Below are positions 47,928-57,710 of a stretch of DNA of 64,000 nucleotides, one piece after another (positions within the stretch are counted from its first letter, which is position 1; the number at the start of each line of letters is the position of its first letter). A model generated the notes under the pieces. The model had not been told where the DNA came from, did not search any database, and was given only the letters and a program-made list of their open reading frames with translations. The stretch is from Pseudomonas viridiflava (GTDB lineage: Bacteria; Pseudomonadota; Gammaproteobacteria; Pseudomonadales; Pseudomonadaceae), in assembly GCF_900582625.1 (NCBI RefSeq), contig NZ_UTIQ01000029.1:124001-188000 (forward strand), read 5' to 3'. Made by a program: the position numbers and the translations under genes.

Positions 47928-47973
47928 GTTGATCTACAACGAACAACAACAAAACCCCAGGAGATCCACGCCC

Positions 47974-48795
47974 ATGTCCCTATCCGGCAAAACCCTGTTT
48001 ATCTCCGGCGCCAGCCGTGGCATCGGTCGTGAAATTGCGCTGAAGGCCGCCGCCGACGGGGCCAACATTGTGATTGCAGCCAAAAGCGCCGAGGCCCACG
48101 CCAAGCTTGAGGGCACGATTTTCAGCGTCGCCGCCGAAGTTGAAGCGGCAGGCGGCAAAGCCCTGGCGCTGCAGTTGGATGTGCGCGACGAAACCGCCGT
48201 GGCCGCCGCCATGGCCAAGGCGGCTGAGCATTTCGGCGGTATTGATGCGTTGGTCAATAACGCCGGGGCCATCAAGTTGATCGGCGTCGAGCACCTGCAA
48301 CCCAAGCGCTTCGACCTGCTGTTTCAAATCAACACCCGCGCCGTGATGGTTTGCAGCCAGGCCGCGCTGCCTTATCTGAAACAGAGCAAGGGCCACATTC
48401 TCAACCTGTCGCCGCCGCTGAACATGGACAGCAAATGGTTCGCCCAGCACGGCCCCTACACCGTGACCAAATACGGCATGAGCATGCTGACCCTGGGCAT
48501 GAGCGAGGAATTCGCCAAGTACGGCATCAGCGTCAATTCGCTGTGGCCGAAAACCATGATCGCCACCGCCGCCATCGAGTTCGAGCTGGGCAGCCGCGAC
48601 GCCTTCAAACGCGCCCGCGTGCCGGCGATTATGGCCGACGCCGCACACGCCATTCTGGCCAGCAGCGGTCGCGCCATAACCGGCCGCTTGCTGATCGATG
48701 AAGACATTCTGCGCGAGCAGGGCCACACCGATTTCGAGCACTACCGCTTCGACCCGGACGGCGGCCCGCTGATTCAGGACTTGTTTGTCGACTGA
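47974..48795 (+). CDS. atuG: AtuG, short-chain dehydrogenase
   Basis: A 273-residue SDR. NAD(P) motif ISGASRGIGREIAL (about 10-23), NNAGAIKLIG (about 97), and the active-site YTVTKYGMSM (about 162) with a regular Tyr-x3-Lys. It belongs to the hydroxysteroid-dehydrogenase-like SDR subgroup that often carries a C-terminal SCP2 domain in eukaryotes. Role in terpene breakdown is likely oxidation of citronellol/geraniol or a CoA ester, unproven. CCAGGAGATCCACGCCC precedes the ATG. Its last 22 bases overlap the stop end of the convergent channel gene. Confidence 0.92.
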   Translation: MSLSGKTLFISGASRGIGREIALKAAADGANIVIAAKSAEAHAKLEGTIFSVAAEVEAAGGKALALQLDVRDETAVAAAMAKAAEHFGGIDALVNNAGAIKLIGVEHLQPKRFDLLFQINTRAVMVCSQAALPYLKQSKGHILNLSPPLNMDSKWFAQHGPYTVTKYGMSMLTLGMSEEFAKYGISVNSLWPKTMIATAAIEFELGSRDAFKRARVPAIMADAAHAILASSGRAITGRLLIDEDILREQGHTDFEHYRFDPDGGPLIQDLFVD

Positions 48796-50450
48796 CCGTT
48801 AGCCTCGCCACCGCCCTCGCCCGGCACCGGTCGCCGGGCGGGGGCGGTGTACCAGTTTTCCGGCGGCACCAGCTTGGCGTCGGGCGGATCGCCGAGGTAA
48901 TGCGGCGACATGATCTGCACGCCGTATTCGTTAAACACATCCTGAATATGCGCATGCAGCGCCGACATCAGCAGCGCACGCGGGCGCGGCAAGGTGAAGA
49001 TCGCTTGGGCGACCAGGCGGTATTCGGGGTAGAAATCCGACAGCGATGTCTGGAACACCAGCGGCGCAGGGTCGCTGACGACGCCGTCGGTGCGCCGCGC
49101 CGCCTCGATCAACATGGCCTCCACCTGCCGCCATGGCGTGTCGTAGCCAATGGTGACCACCGTGTCGACGATATAGCCGGTGCCCTGCACAGCGCGCGAG
49201 TAGTTCTTGGTGACCGCGCCGGTGATCATCGAGTTGGGCAGCGTCAGCACCTCGCCCAGGCCGGTGCGGATACGCGTGGTGAACATGCCCATTTCCGTGA
49301 CCGTGCCTTCGTGCTCGCCAATGCGCACGAATTCGCCGATGCGCAGGGTGCGCGTGTAGGTGAGGATCAGCCCCGACGCCGCCTGGCCCACCAGGCTCGA
49401 CGCGCCGAGTGAAATCATCAACCCGATCAGCACCGACAACCCCTTGAACGCCTCCGTGCCGCTGCCCGGCAGGTACGGATAGGCCATGGCCAGAGCGAAC
49501 AGCCAGATGCCCAGCGAGGTCAGGCGTGTGGTCGGTTGCAAGGTTTCTTCGTTGAGCCATTCCACGCTATGGCTTTGCAGCGCCACGCGCTTGAGCAAGC
49601 GTTGGGCGAAGGCGCTGATGCCGCGCGCAATAAAAAAGATCAGCACGGCAATCAGCAGTCCCGGCACGGCGTTGACCACGCCTTGCAGCACATAGCTGAG
49701 CAGGTCGAGCAGGTAGCTGTTGAGGCGCTCGCCCCAAGGGCGCGTATAGGGAAATTGCGACAGCACAAAGCTCAGCCATTCATAGGCGAGCAGCAGCACG
49801 AGGGTCCAGCGCAGCAGGTCGAGCAGGCGGTTGGCCAGGGTGAAGAGAAAACGCAGATCGAGAATCTGCGCACCGCCGACTTTCAGGTCGCGGGCCTTTT
49901 GCTGCATCAGCATGGGCAGCGCTTTGTATAGCGAGCGACGCAGCCAATGGATGGCCCACAGCAGCAGCACAAACAACACCGTGGCCGCCACGCTGTAGCC
50001 CAGCGCTTTGAGTATGGCGCTCCAGGTGCGGATCTCGCGGGTTTCGGCCACTACCTGACGCAAGCGCTCGGCTGCCTGCAGGGCGGCGTCTTCGGTGTTT
50101 TGCGCCTCCAACGGGTCGACATCCAGCGGCGTGACCATAAAACTGCGGCGGCCGTTAAGCAGCACGATAAAACTGCGCTGCACCGGTTGCAGGGTTACCG
50201 GCACGTCGGCGCCGTCTTCCAGCACCTCTTCAATCGCCGCTTTGGCCCGCGCCGCGCGCACGGCCGGTGACTCGCCCAGCAGCACGGCGCGAAACACCAT
50301 CACCGTGCGGTTGGCGACCTGCAAGGTGGCGCTGGTGTCGGTGGCCGTCGCCGTGGGGTCGATGCTTTGCTCGGTCTCTGCAGCCACGCCGGCCCCACTG
50401 CCCAGCAGCACCGTCATCAGCAGCACCAGAACGTGAAACACCCTGCCCAT
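48774..50450 (-). CDS. MscS-family mechanosensitive ion channel
   Basis: A 558-residue membrane protein. It has a signal peptide (MGRVFHVLVLLMTVLLGSG), a ~120-residue periplasmic domain, several membrane helices (about 165-190, 235-260, 280-310, 345-375), and the MscS core from GLMISLGASSLVGQAASGLIL (pore helix, about 375-395; first part GLMISLGASSLVG) through TVTEMGMFTTRIRTG and LPNSMI. It releases solutes in osmotic downshock. ATG 50450 follows GGAGAGCGGC. It lies on the opposite strand between atuG and atuH and shows no tie to terpene use, so it looks like an insertion into the cluster. Confidence 0.9.
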   Translation of the reverse strand: MGRVFHVLVLLMTVLLGSGAGVAAETEQSIDPTATATDTSATLQVANRTVMVFRAVLLGESPAVRAARAKAAIEEVLEDGADVPVTLQPVQRSFIVLLNGRRSFMVTPLDVDPLEAQNTEDAALQAAERLRQVVAETREIRTWSAILKALGYSVAATVLFVLLLWAIHWLRRSLYKALPMLMQQKARDLKVGGAQILDLRFLFTLANRLLDLLRWTLVLLLAYEWLSFVLSQFPYTRPWGERLNSYLLDLLSYVLQGVVNAVPGLLIAVLIFFIARGISAFAQRLLKRVALQSHSVEWLNEETLQPTTRLTSLGIWLFALAMAYPYLPGSGTEAFKGLSVLIGLMISLGASSLVGQAASGLILTYTRTLRIGEFVRIGEHEGTVTEMGMFTTRIRTGLGEVLTLPNSMITGAVTKNYSRAVQGTGYIVDTVVTIGYDTPWRQVEAMLIEAARRTDGVVSDPAPLVFQTSLSDFYPEYRLVAQAIFTLPRPRALLMSALHAHIQDVFNEYGVQIMSPHYLGDPPDAKLVPPENWYTAPARRPVPGEGGGEANGQSTNKS

Positions 50451-50641
50451 GCCGCTCTCCTTAATGGCTTGGTGGTTGCGCCCAGGTTTCGGCAACCTGC
50501 TCTGATGTATAGACGGATGTTGAGCGTTTGCCCCGTCTATTTGCCCATCTGCCCGCCGCTCGGCGCACCACGGTCATAGTGCAAGCGGTACGGGGCCACT
50601 AGAGTGAGGTTCGTTCCCGATAACAGCATAACGACGCGAAC

Positions 50642-52468
50642 ATGAGCCAAGCCGACCTGATCACCCCTGCCCGTTTTATCGCCCACCTGCCCGCCACCCT
50701 TGGCCGCGTGCCGCGCATGTTGCGGGGTTTGTATTACGCCGGCATTCGCAATCGGGAGAAAAATCTGTCGCTGGCCTGGGCGCTCGAGCGCGCTGCCGAC
50801 CTGTACCCGCAGCGCCCCGCCGTGCTGGAAGAGCAGCGCCAACTCACCTACGCGCAGTTCAATGCCTGGGCCAACCGCCTGGCCCGCGCGCTGAAAAAAC
50901 AAGGCGTCGGCCACGGAAGCGTGGTGGCGGTGATGCTGGAAAACCGCATCGAGGTGCTGTTGCTGCTGGCCGGTCTGGCCAAGCTTGGCGCGGTGGGTGC
51001 GTTGGTCAACACCACGCAGCGCGGGCAGGTGTTGGTGCACAGCCTGAACCTGGTGAAGCCCAGTCATTTTGTGATTGGCGAAGAGCTGCGCGAGCCGTTC
51101 GAAGCGGTGCGCGACCAGGTGCACGGCAGTGATCGCCACTGTTATTGGCTGAGCGATGGCGACAGCCTGAACGTGCCGAGCAGCGCCCCAAACGGCTGGC
51201 AAAACCTCATGGACCTGGCCTGGAGCGAGCCACACACCAACGTCGCCGACAGCGCCAACGTACGGCTCAAAGACCCGTGTTTTCTGATTTACACCTCCGG
51301 CACCACCGGCCTGCCGAAAGCCTCGATCATGAGCCACGGCAAGTGGATAAAAGCCTACGGCGGCTTTGGTCATTCCGGGCTCGGCCTCACCGACCAAGAC
51401 GTGCTCTACCTGACGCTGCCCTGCTACCACAACAACGCCGTGACCGTGTGCTGGAGCGCGGCCCTGGCAGGCGGCGCGGCGATTGCCCTGCGCCGACGCT
51501 TTTCCGCCAGCGCCTTCTGGAAAGACGTGCAGCACTACCGCGCCACCTGTTTCGGCTATATCGGTGAGCTGTGCCGCTACCTGCTCAACCAACCGCCCTG
51601 CGCGGAAGAACAGGGCAACACCCTCACCTGCATGATCGGCAACGGCTTGCGTCCTTCGATCTGGGGCGAGTTCAAGCAGCGTTTCGGCATCCAGCGCATC
51701 ACCGAGTTCTACGCCTCGAGCGAGGGCAATATCGGCTTTACCAACGTGTTCAATTTCGACAATACCGTCGGCTACTCGCCCGCCACCTACGCCATCGTGC
51801 GCTACGACCTGGAAAACGACCGGCCGCTGCGCACCAAGAAAAACTTTCTGCAAAAAGCCGACAAGGGCGAGCCCGGTTTGCTGATCACCGAAATCAGCGC
51901 CAAGTGGCCCTTCGACGGCTACACCGACCCGGCGAAAAGCGAGGCGGTGATCCTGCGCAACGTGTTTAAAAAGGGCGATGCCTGGTTTAACACCGGCGAC
52001 CTGATGCGCGACATCGGCTTCAAACACACCCAATTCGTCGACCGCCTGGGCGACACCTTTCGCTGGAAAGGCGAAAACGTCTCCACCACCGAAGTGGAAA
52101 ACGCCCTGGGCGCGTTTGCCGGCGTTGAGGATGCCGTGGTGTATGGCGTGGAAATTCCCGGCACCAATGGCCGTTGCGGCATGGCGGCCTTGCGCTTGGC
52201 GCCGGGGCAGCAGTTGGATGGCGTGGCGTTGGCCGAACATCTCGACCGCGAACTGCCGGCCTATGCCGCGCCGTTATTTGTGCGGCTGCTGCGCGAGGTG
52301 GAGACGACGGGGACGTTTAAGTACAAGAAGAATGATTTGAAAGTGGCGGGGTTTGATCCGGCGCGGGTGAGTGACCCGTTGTATGTGCGGCTGCCGGGTG
52401 GGTCTGGGTTTGAGGTGTTGGATGGGCGGGTTTTTGCGGGGATTCAGGGGGGGGAGTATCGGTTTTAG
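50642..52468 (+). CDS. atuH: AtuH, acyl-CoA synthetase (FATP-type)
   Basis: A 608-residue adenylate-forming enzyme. IYTSGTTGLPKASIMSHGKW (about 218-237) is the AMP/ATP-binding motif, EFYASSEGNIGF (about 354) and RLGDTFRWKGENVSTTEVE (about 470) are the FATP-type signatures. In P. aeruginosa atuH follows atuG and is predicted to activate citronellate or related acids; here a channel gene intervenes. The last ~150 bases shift strongly to G/T-rich codons. It probably has its own promoter in 50451-50641. Confidence 0.9.
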   Translation: MSQADLITPARFIAHLPATLGRVPRMLRGLYYAGIRNREKNLSLAWALERAADLYPQRPAVLEEQRQLTYAQFNAWANRLARALKKQGVGHGSVVAVMLENRIEVLLLLAGLAKLGAVGALVNTTQRGQVLVHSLNLVKPSHFVIGEELREPFEAVRDQVHGSDRHCYWLSDGDSLNVPSSAPNGWQNLMDLAWSEPHTNVADSANVRLKDPCFLIYTSGTTGLPKASIMSHGKWIKAYGGFGHSGLGLTDQDVLYLTLPCYHNNAVTVCWSAALAGGAAIALRRRFSASAFWKDVQHYRATCFGYIGELCRYLLNQPPCAEEQGNTLTCMIGNGLRPSIWGEFKQRFGIQRITEFYASSEGNIGFTNVFNFDNTVGYSPATYAIVRYDLENDRPLRTKKNFLQKADKGEPGLLITEISAKWPFDGYTDPAKSEAVILRNVFKKGDAWFNTGDLMRDIGFKHTQFVDRLGDTFRWKGENVSTTEVENALGAFAGVEDAVVYGVEIPGTNGRCGMAALRLAPGQQLDGVALAEHLDRELPAYAAPLFVRLLREVETTGTFKYKKNDLKVAGFDPARVSDPLYVRLPGGSGFEVLDGRVFAGIQGGEYRF

Positions 52469-52521
52469 GATGGGGGTGTTGGGGATTGAGGTTGAGGGGG
52501 CGGGCTGCGTCACCAGGGAGA

Positions 52522-52612
52522 CTCTGGATTTCGAGCCGTCGAACCGCCGCCTGCGCGGGAATGACGGTGTGAGTTTTTTCCTCCGTCATTCCCGCGCGGG
52601 CGGGAATCCAGA
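52522..52612. repeat. Two facing ATTCCCGC palindromes downstream of atuH and lolE
   Basis: A unit with the GTCGAACCGCCG insert (GGATTTCGAGCCGTCGAACC), then CCGCGCGGGCGGGAATCCAG. It lies between convergent atuH and lolE; no gene seen in 52469-52665. Confidence 0.82.
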
Positions 52613-52665
52613 ATGTGACGTCGGGCGCAGACCTCGGACACCCGACAATCCCAACCTACACAAAC

Positions 52666-53910
52666 TCACTCGTACCGCAACGCCTCAGCCGGCTGAATCT
52701 GCGCCGCGCGCCACGACGGATACACCGTCGCCAAGAAGCTCAAAATAAACGCCGCACTGCAAATCAACACCACGTCCAGCCCTTGCAGTTCAGACGGCAA
52801 ATTGCTCACGAAGTACACGTCCGAGCTAAAAATCTGCTGCCCGCTGATGCGTTCGATCCAGCCCACCAGGGCGCTCACGTTCAACGCCGCCAATACGCCC
52901 AGCACGCCGCCGACCACGGTGCCGATCACGCCGATCACGGTGCCCTGCACCATGAATACACCCATGATCTGCCCGGGCGTCGCGCCCAGGGTGCGCAGGA
53001 TGGCGATGTCGCCGCCCTTGTCGGCCACGACCATGATCAGCGTGGCGATGATGTTGAACGCGGCCACGGCAACGATCAGCAACAGCAGCAGGCCGATCAT
53101 GGTTTTTTCCATTTTCATGGCGCTGAACAGGCTGCCTTGGGTCAGCGTCCAGTCGCTCGGGCGGTAGCCTTCGCCCAGCCCCTGAGCAACGGCCGCCGAG
53201 ACTTGTGGCGCCTGGTACAGGTCTTTCAATGCCAGACGCACGCTCTGCACCTGGCCGCTTTGCATGCGCTGCAACTGGCTGGCGTCGGCGATGCTGATCA
53301 GCGCCATGGAGCCATCCAGCTCGGCGCCGACTTTGAATACGCCGACCACGTTCAGGCGCTGCATACGCGGGGTAATACCGCCGGGCGCGCTGCTCAGTTC
53401 GGGAATGATCAGGGTCAGTTTGTCGCCGACGTTCAGGCGAAAACGCCGTGCCGTAATTTCACCGATCACCACGCCGAACTCACCGGGTTTCAGGTCGTTC
53501 AGGCTACCCTGCACGATGTGCTGGCCGATGATCGACACCTTGGTTTCTTCCTTGGGATCGATGCCGTTGATTTGCACCGGCTGCATCAGGCCTTTGTACG
53601 ACAGCATGCCTTCCAGCTCGGCGAACGGCACGGCGGCGGTTACTTGCGGGTTTTTCAGGGCCTGGTCGGCGATCTGGCGCCAGTCTGAAATGGGCTGCAC
53701 GCCAGCGATGGTGGCGTGGGGCACCATGCCGAGAATGCGCGAGCTCATTTCTTTCTGGAAGCCGTTCATTACCGACAGCACCACGATCATGGCCAGCACG
53801 CCAAGGGCCAGGCCGATCATGGAGGTCAGGGAAATAAACGAGATGAAGTGGTTACGGCGCTTGGCGCCGGTGTAGCGCAGGCCGATAAAAACGCTGAGCG
53901 GGCGGAACAT
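52666..53910 (-). CDS. lolE: Lipoprotein-releasing system permease LolE
   Basis: A 414-residue permease. Four membrane helices: about 25-48, then three between 270 and 410, with a large periplasmic domain between the first and second. It starts [20 protein letters not shown] and ends PAEALRYE, as its partner does. With LolC and LolD it extracts outer-membrane lipoproteins from the inner membrane and hands them to LolA. ATG 53910 shares one base with the lolD stop (TGATG). LolE rather than LolC by its position after lolD; the pair are about 50% alike. Confidence 0.92.
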   Translation of the reverse strand: MFRPLSVFIGLRYTGAKRRNHFISFISLTSMIGLALGVLAMIVVLSVMNGFQKEMSSRILGMVPHATIAGVQPISDWRQIADQALKNPQVTAAVPFAELEGMLSYKGLMQPVQINGIDPKEETKVSIIGQHIVQGSLNDLKPGEFGVVIGEITARRFRLNVGDKLTLIIPELSSAPGGITPRMQRLNVVGVFKVGAELDGSMALISIADASQLQRMQSGQVQSVRLALKDLYQAPQVSAAVAQGLGEGYRPSDWTLTQGSLFSAMKMEKTMIGLLLLLIVAVAAFNIIATLIMVVADKGGDIAILRTLGATPGQIMGVFMVQGTVIGVIGTVVGGVLGVLAALNVSALVGWIERISGQQIFSSDVYFVSNLPSELQGLDVVLICSAAFILSFLATVYPSWRAAQIQPAEALRYE

Positions 53911-54617
53911 CAGGCGGCCACCAACTTGCCGTCTTCCAGACGCCACACGCGGTCCATTTGCTGGGCCAGTTGCAGATCGTGGGTTACCACCAGAAAGGCG
54001 GTTTTCGAGTCGCGGCTCAGTTCCAGCATCAGGTCTTGAATGCCCTGCGCGGTGTGGTGGTCGAGGTTGCCGGTGGGCTCGTCGAGCAGCACCAGGCCGG
54101 GGTTGTTGACCAGCGCGCGGGCGATCGCCACACGCTGGCGTTCACCGCCCGACAGCTCTGCCGGTTTGTGCGCCAAGCGGTGCCCCAGGCCCACACGTTC
54201 CAGCAATTTGGTCGCGCGTTGACGGGCTTCGGGAATCGCCACCTTGCCGATCAGCAGCGGCATGCAGACGTTTTCCAGGGCGGTGAACTCGGGCAGCAGG
54301 TGGTGGAATTGGTACACGAAACCCAGGGCGCGGTTACGCAGCAGGCCACGGTTCTTTTCGCTCAAGGCCGACAACTCTTCGCCCGCCAGCCAGACGCTGC
54401 CGGTGCTCGGTGTGTCGAGGCCGCCGAGCATGTTGAGCAAGGTGCTTTTGCCCGAGCCGGAACTGCCGACAATCGCCACGCGCTCGCCGGGGTACAGCTC
54501 CAGTTGCAGGTTGGCGAGTACGGTGACCGATTGCGGACCCTCGTCGTAGCTTTTGCCCAGGTTGCGGCAGCTGAGAACGGCGTTGTTTTGCTTTGCTTGC
54601 ATGGCGACATTACTCAT
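53910..54617 (-). CDS. lolD: Lipoprotein-releasing ATPase LolD
   Basis: A 235-residue ABC ATPase powering lipoprotein release. Walker [13 protein letters not shown] (about 53-64), signature [15 protein letters not shown] (about 158-172) and Walker [13 protein letters not shown] (about 179-190) are intact; the Q-loop segment [18 protein letters not shown] is LolD-typical. The frame overlaps the lolC stop by 8 bases. A later ATG at 54602 gives a 5-residue shorter protein and cannot be excluded. Confidence 0.95.
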   Translation of the reverse strand: MSNVAMQAKQNNAVLSCRNLGKSYDEGPQSVTVLANLQLELYPGERVAIVGSSGSGKSTLLNMLGGLDTPSTGSVWLAGEELSALSEKNRGLLRNRALGFVYQFHHLLPEFTALENVCMPLLIGKVAIPEARQRATKLLERVGLGHRLAHKPAELSGGERQRVAIARALVNNPGLVLLDEPTGNLDHHTAQGIQDLMLELSRDSKTAFLVVTHDLQLAQQMDRVWRLEDGKLVAA

Positions 54618-55860
54618 AACGCAGGGCCTCCGCAGGCTGGGTGCGCGCCGCGCGCCAGGCCGGATAAAGAGTGGCGAGGAAACTCAGCACCAGGGCCGCG
54701 CCGCAAACCAGCAGCACGTCCTGGGCCATCAATTGCGAAGGCAGGTAGTCAATGAAATACACGTCGGCGTTGAGGAATTTGATTCCCAACAGGCGCTCGA
54801 CGCCGGCAATCCAGCTGCTCACGTTCAGCGCCGCAATAATGCCCAGCAGCGCGCCGATCACGGTGCCGACCACGCCGATCACCGTGCCCTGCACCATGAA
54901 AATCATCATGATCTGCCGGGGCGTGGCGCCGAGGGTGCGCAGAATGGCGATGTCGCCTTTCTTGTCGGTGACGACCATCACCAGCGTGGAAATGATGTTG
55001 AACGCGGCCACCGCCACAATCAGCAGCAGCAACAGGCCGATCATGGCTTTTTCCATGCGGATGGCCTGGTACAGATTGCCGTGGGTGCGGGTCCAGTCGC
55101 GGGCGTAGTAATCCCGGTCGCCCAACTGGCCGGCGATTTCCCACGCGGTGCGCGGCGCCTGGAACAGGTCGGCGAATTTCAGTCGCAAGCCTTGTACCTG
55201 ATCCGGTTTCCAGCGGTGCAGGCGAGCGATGTCGTGAATGTTGGCCAGGGCCAGGAAACCGTCGATTTCACCGGCGCCCACATGAAAAATGCCGGCCACG
55301 GTGAAGCGTTTGAGACGAGGGAACATGCCGGCCGGGGTCACGGTGACTTCCGGGGCGACGAAGGTGACCTTGTCGCCGACTTTCACGCCCAATTTGGCGG
55401 CGGCCTTGTCGCCAATGATCAGCGCGAACTCGCCGGTTTTCAGCGCGTCGAGGCTACCTTCCTTGAAGAACTTGTCGATGATCGACACCTTCGCCTCTTC
55501 CACCGGGTCGATGGCGTTGATCAACACCTTCTGCACCTTGCCCTCGTGGGTCAGCAGGCCCTGCATCTGGGTGAACGGTGCAACCGCGACCACCTGCTTG
55601 TGCTGCAGCACTTTGTCGGCCATGGCGTGCCAATCACTGATGGGCTCCGGCGACTCGACCGTGGCGTGGGGCACCATGCCCAGCACGCGGGTGCGCATTT
55701 CATAGTCGAAACCGTTCATAACCGAGAGCACGACGATCATCACCACCACGCCCAGGGCGAGGCCGATCATCGAGGTCAGCGAGATGAACGAAACAAAATG
55801 ATTTCGGCGTTTGGCACGGGTGTAACGTGCGCCGATAAAAACGGACAGCGGTCTGAACAT
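54610..55860 (-). CDS. lolC: Lipoprotein-releasing system permease LolC
   Basis: A 416-residue permease with the same layout as LolE: first helix about 25-48, periplasmic domain about 50-265, then helices near 270-295, 320-350 and 380-400. It is first in the lolCDE operon, which decides the name. LolC binds LolA through its periplasmic hook. The gene is divergent from the PilZ-protein gene with a 141-base gap that holds both promoters. Confidence 0.92.
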   Translation of the reverse strand: MFRPLSVFIGARYTRAKRRNHFVSFISLTSMIGLALGVVVMIVVLSVMNGFDYEMRTRVLGMVPHATVESPEPISDWHAMADKVLQHKQVVAVAPFTQMQGLLTHEGKVQKVLINAIDPVEEAKVSIIDKFFKEGSLDALKTGEFALIIGDKAAAKLGVKVGDKVTFVAPEVTVTPAGMFPRLKRFTVAGIFHVGAGEIDGFLALANIHDIARLHRWKPDQVQGLRLKFADLFQAPRTAWEIAGQLGDRDYYARDWTRTHGNLYQAIRMEKAMIGLLLLLIVAVAAFNIISTLVMVVTDKKGDIAILRTLGATPRQIMMIFMVQGTVIGVVGTVIGALLGIIAALNVSSWIAGVERLLGIKFLNADVYFIDYLPSQLMAQDVLLVCGAALVLSFLATLYPAWRAARTQPAEALRYE

Positions 55861-56001
55861 AGAAAATGAGGTTTCGCTGCGAAGGAAGGGGCATCCTGCT
55901 GTACAAAATCCAACAGTGGCGAGGCTCGGCTAGCGGCCTTACACTTTGGGCACACTGCGCTGAGCTCAGGCTCAGACAACCACCGCTGCCATGGGTTCGC
56001 C

Positions 56002-56580
56002 ATGACGTCTAACGATGAAAGTGACCGCCGCGAATACTATCGCATCGCCGATACGATCGCACTGGAATTCAGCCTGCTGTCCGGCGCCGAAGCGGTGGCC
56101 AGCGAGGCCCTGCACGACGACTCGCCGCTGTTCAATCTGCTCAGCGATTTGCACCTTTCCGACTTCGAATCCCAGCACTTGCTGCGCCATATTGGCGAGC
56201 GTGATCGCACCCTTGCCAGCTACCTGAAGGTGGTCAACAAGCGTATCGATCTGCTCGGCCAGGCCCTGGCCCAGAACCTGGTGCGTGAAGTGGGCGCGCC
56301 GAAACGGGTGACGCTGTCCGAGGGCGGCGTGAGCTTCGAGCACCCGCAAGCGGTGCCGGCCGGCAGCCATCTGGCGGTAAAAATGGTGCTGATGCCGCAA
56401 GCCCTCGGCCTGCTGTTGCGGGCGCAGGTGGTGCATTGCCGACAGCAGCCCAACGGCCAATACGAAATCGGCACCGAGTTCGAAGCGCTAACCGACGCAC
56501 AGCGGCAATTACTGGCCCGGCATATTCTGCAAAAGCAGGCGATGGAACGTCGCCAAGCCCGCGAAACGCCCCTCAGCTAA
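56002..56580 (+). CDS. PilZ-domain protein
   Basis: A 192-residue cytoplasmic protein. The N-terminal ~90 residues are helical; from about 98 the segment APKRVTLSEGGVSFEHPQAV resembles the PilZ beta barrel with the (D/N)xSxxG motif as LSEGGVSF and an upstream Arg-rich stretch, so c-di-GMP binding is possible but the motif is not ideal. An acidic N-terminus RREYYRIADTI is usual in this Pseudomonas subgroup. It stands between lolC and a small exported protein, the same order I recall in P. aeruginosa. Confidence 0.82.
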   Translation: MTSNDESDRREYYRIADTIALEFSLLSGAEAVASEALHDDSPLFNLLSDLHLSDFESQHLLRHIGERDRTLASYLKVVNKRIDLLGQALAQNLVREVGAPKRVTLSEGGVSFEHPQAVPAGSHLAVKMVLMPQALGLLLRAQVVHCRQQPNGQYEIGTEFEALTDAQRQLLARHILQKQAMERRQARETPLS

Positions 56581-56601
56581 CGGCCGCACGAGAGAAAAAC
56601 C

Positions 56602-56913
56602 ATGCCCCGCCCCGCTCTTTTTTTCAGCCTGCTACTCGGTGCGCTGCCCTTGGCCGCGCAGGCCGACACCCTGGAAATTCCCGTCGGCGAGCAAGGCGCC
56701 AGCAGCACGCCCCTGCCCGTTCGCGGCCAATTGCAGCGCAGCGTGCTCGACCAGTTCGGCCTGCCGGATGAAGAACACAAACCGGTCGGCAACCCGCCGA
56801 TCACGCGCTGGGACTACCGCGACTTCAGCGTTTATTTCGAAAACACCCATGTGGTCGACAACGTGCGTCATCATCAGCCGCGCGCGGCCCAGCCGGCACC
56901 GGCGTCCAACTAA
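56602..56913 (+). CDS. Small exported protein of unknown function
   Basis: A 103-residue protein with a signal peptide (MPRPALFFSLLLGALPLAAQA), then a short domain PVRGQLQRSVLDQFGLPDEEHKP, WDYRDFSVYFENTHVVDNV. The last part suggests a small beta structure; the tail is low-complexity. The family occurs next to glycerophosphodiesterase genes in Pseudomonas as I recall, with no assigned role. ATG 56602 lies 21 bases after the PilZ gene; GAGAGAAAAACC precedes it. Confidence 0.8.
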   Translation: MPRPALFFSLLLGALPLAAQADTLEIPVGEQGASSTPLPVRGQLQRSVLDQFGLPDEEHKPVGNPPITRWDYRDFSVYFENTHVVDNVRHHQPRAAQPAPASN

Positions 56914-56936
56914 GCATTCATCAGCAAGGAGCAACC

Positions 56937-57659
56937 GTGACCCTGATCTACGGCCACCGCGGCGCCAAGGGCGAAGCACCGGAAAACACCCTGGCCAGTT
57001 TTCAGCAGTGCCTCAAACACGGCGTGCGCCGCTGCGAACTCGACCTGCACCTGTCTCGCGACGGCGAGCTGATGGTGATTCACGACCCGACCCTGAAACG
57101 CACCACCGGCCATCGCGGCAAAGTGGTGGAACACGACGCCGCCGAGCTGGTGACCTACGACGCCCGCAAAGGCGGCCCCGGCTGGGTGCAACCCACGCCG
57201 ATTCCGCGCCTGGCCGAGTTGTTCGAGCAGTGCGATTTCGAGCATTGGCAGTTGGAAGTAAAAAGCGCCTCGCGCGTGCGAGCGGCGCGCACTGTGCTGG
57301 CGATTCGTGAATTGGCGCAGCAGTACAACCTGCTGGACAAGGTCACGGTCACCTCAAGTTCGCGGGAAGTGTTGCGTGCGTTGGTGCGCCTGACGCCGGA
57401 TCTGGCGCGCGGCCTGGTGGCGGAATACGCCTGGCTCGACCCACTGAAAGTGGCGCAGAACTATGGCTGTTCGCTGCTGGCGTTGAACTGGACGCTGTGC
57501 ACGCCGGAGCGCCTGATCAAAGCGCAGAAACAAGGGCTGCATGTGTCGGTGTGGACGGTCAACGAACCGGCACTGATGCGCCGGCTAGCTGATTTCGGGG
57601 TGGACAGCCTGATTACAGACTTTCCCGGTTTGGCCAGCGCCACTCTCGCGAATCGCTGA
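56937..57659 (+). CDS. Glycerophosphodiester phosphodiesterase
   Basis: A 240-residue GDPD TIM-barrel enzyme without signal peptide, so cytoplasmic (UgpQ-like). Catalytic HRGAKGEAPENT (7-18) with Glu and the ELDLHLSRDGELMVIHDP segment (about 38-55) carry the metal and acid/base residues. It splits glycerophosphodiesters to glycerol-3-phosphate and an alcohol. The start is GTG 56937 after AAGGAGCAACC. It is cotranscribed with the small exported protein (23-base gap). Confidence 0.93.
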   Translation: MTLIYGHRGAKGEAPENTLASFQQCLKHGVRRCELDLHLSRDGELMVIHDPTLKRTTGHRGKVVEHDAAELVTYDARKGGPGWVQPTPIPRLAELFEQCDFEHWQLEVKSASRVRAARTVLAIRELAQQYNLLDKVTVTSSSREVLRALVRLTPDLARGLVAEYAWLDPLKVAQNYGCSLLALNWTLCTPERLIKAQKQGLHVSVWTVNEPALMRRLADFGVDSLITDFPGLASATLANR

Positions 57660-57710
57660 CCCCGAAACAGTCCTGCTCCCCGACCGGCTCAGGCCACCGG
57701 TCGGTGCCGC

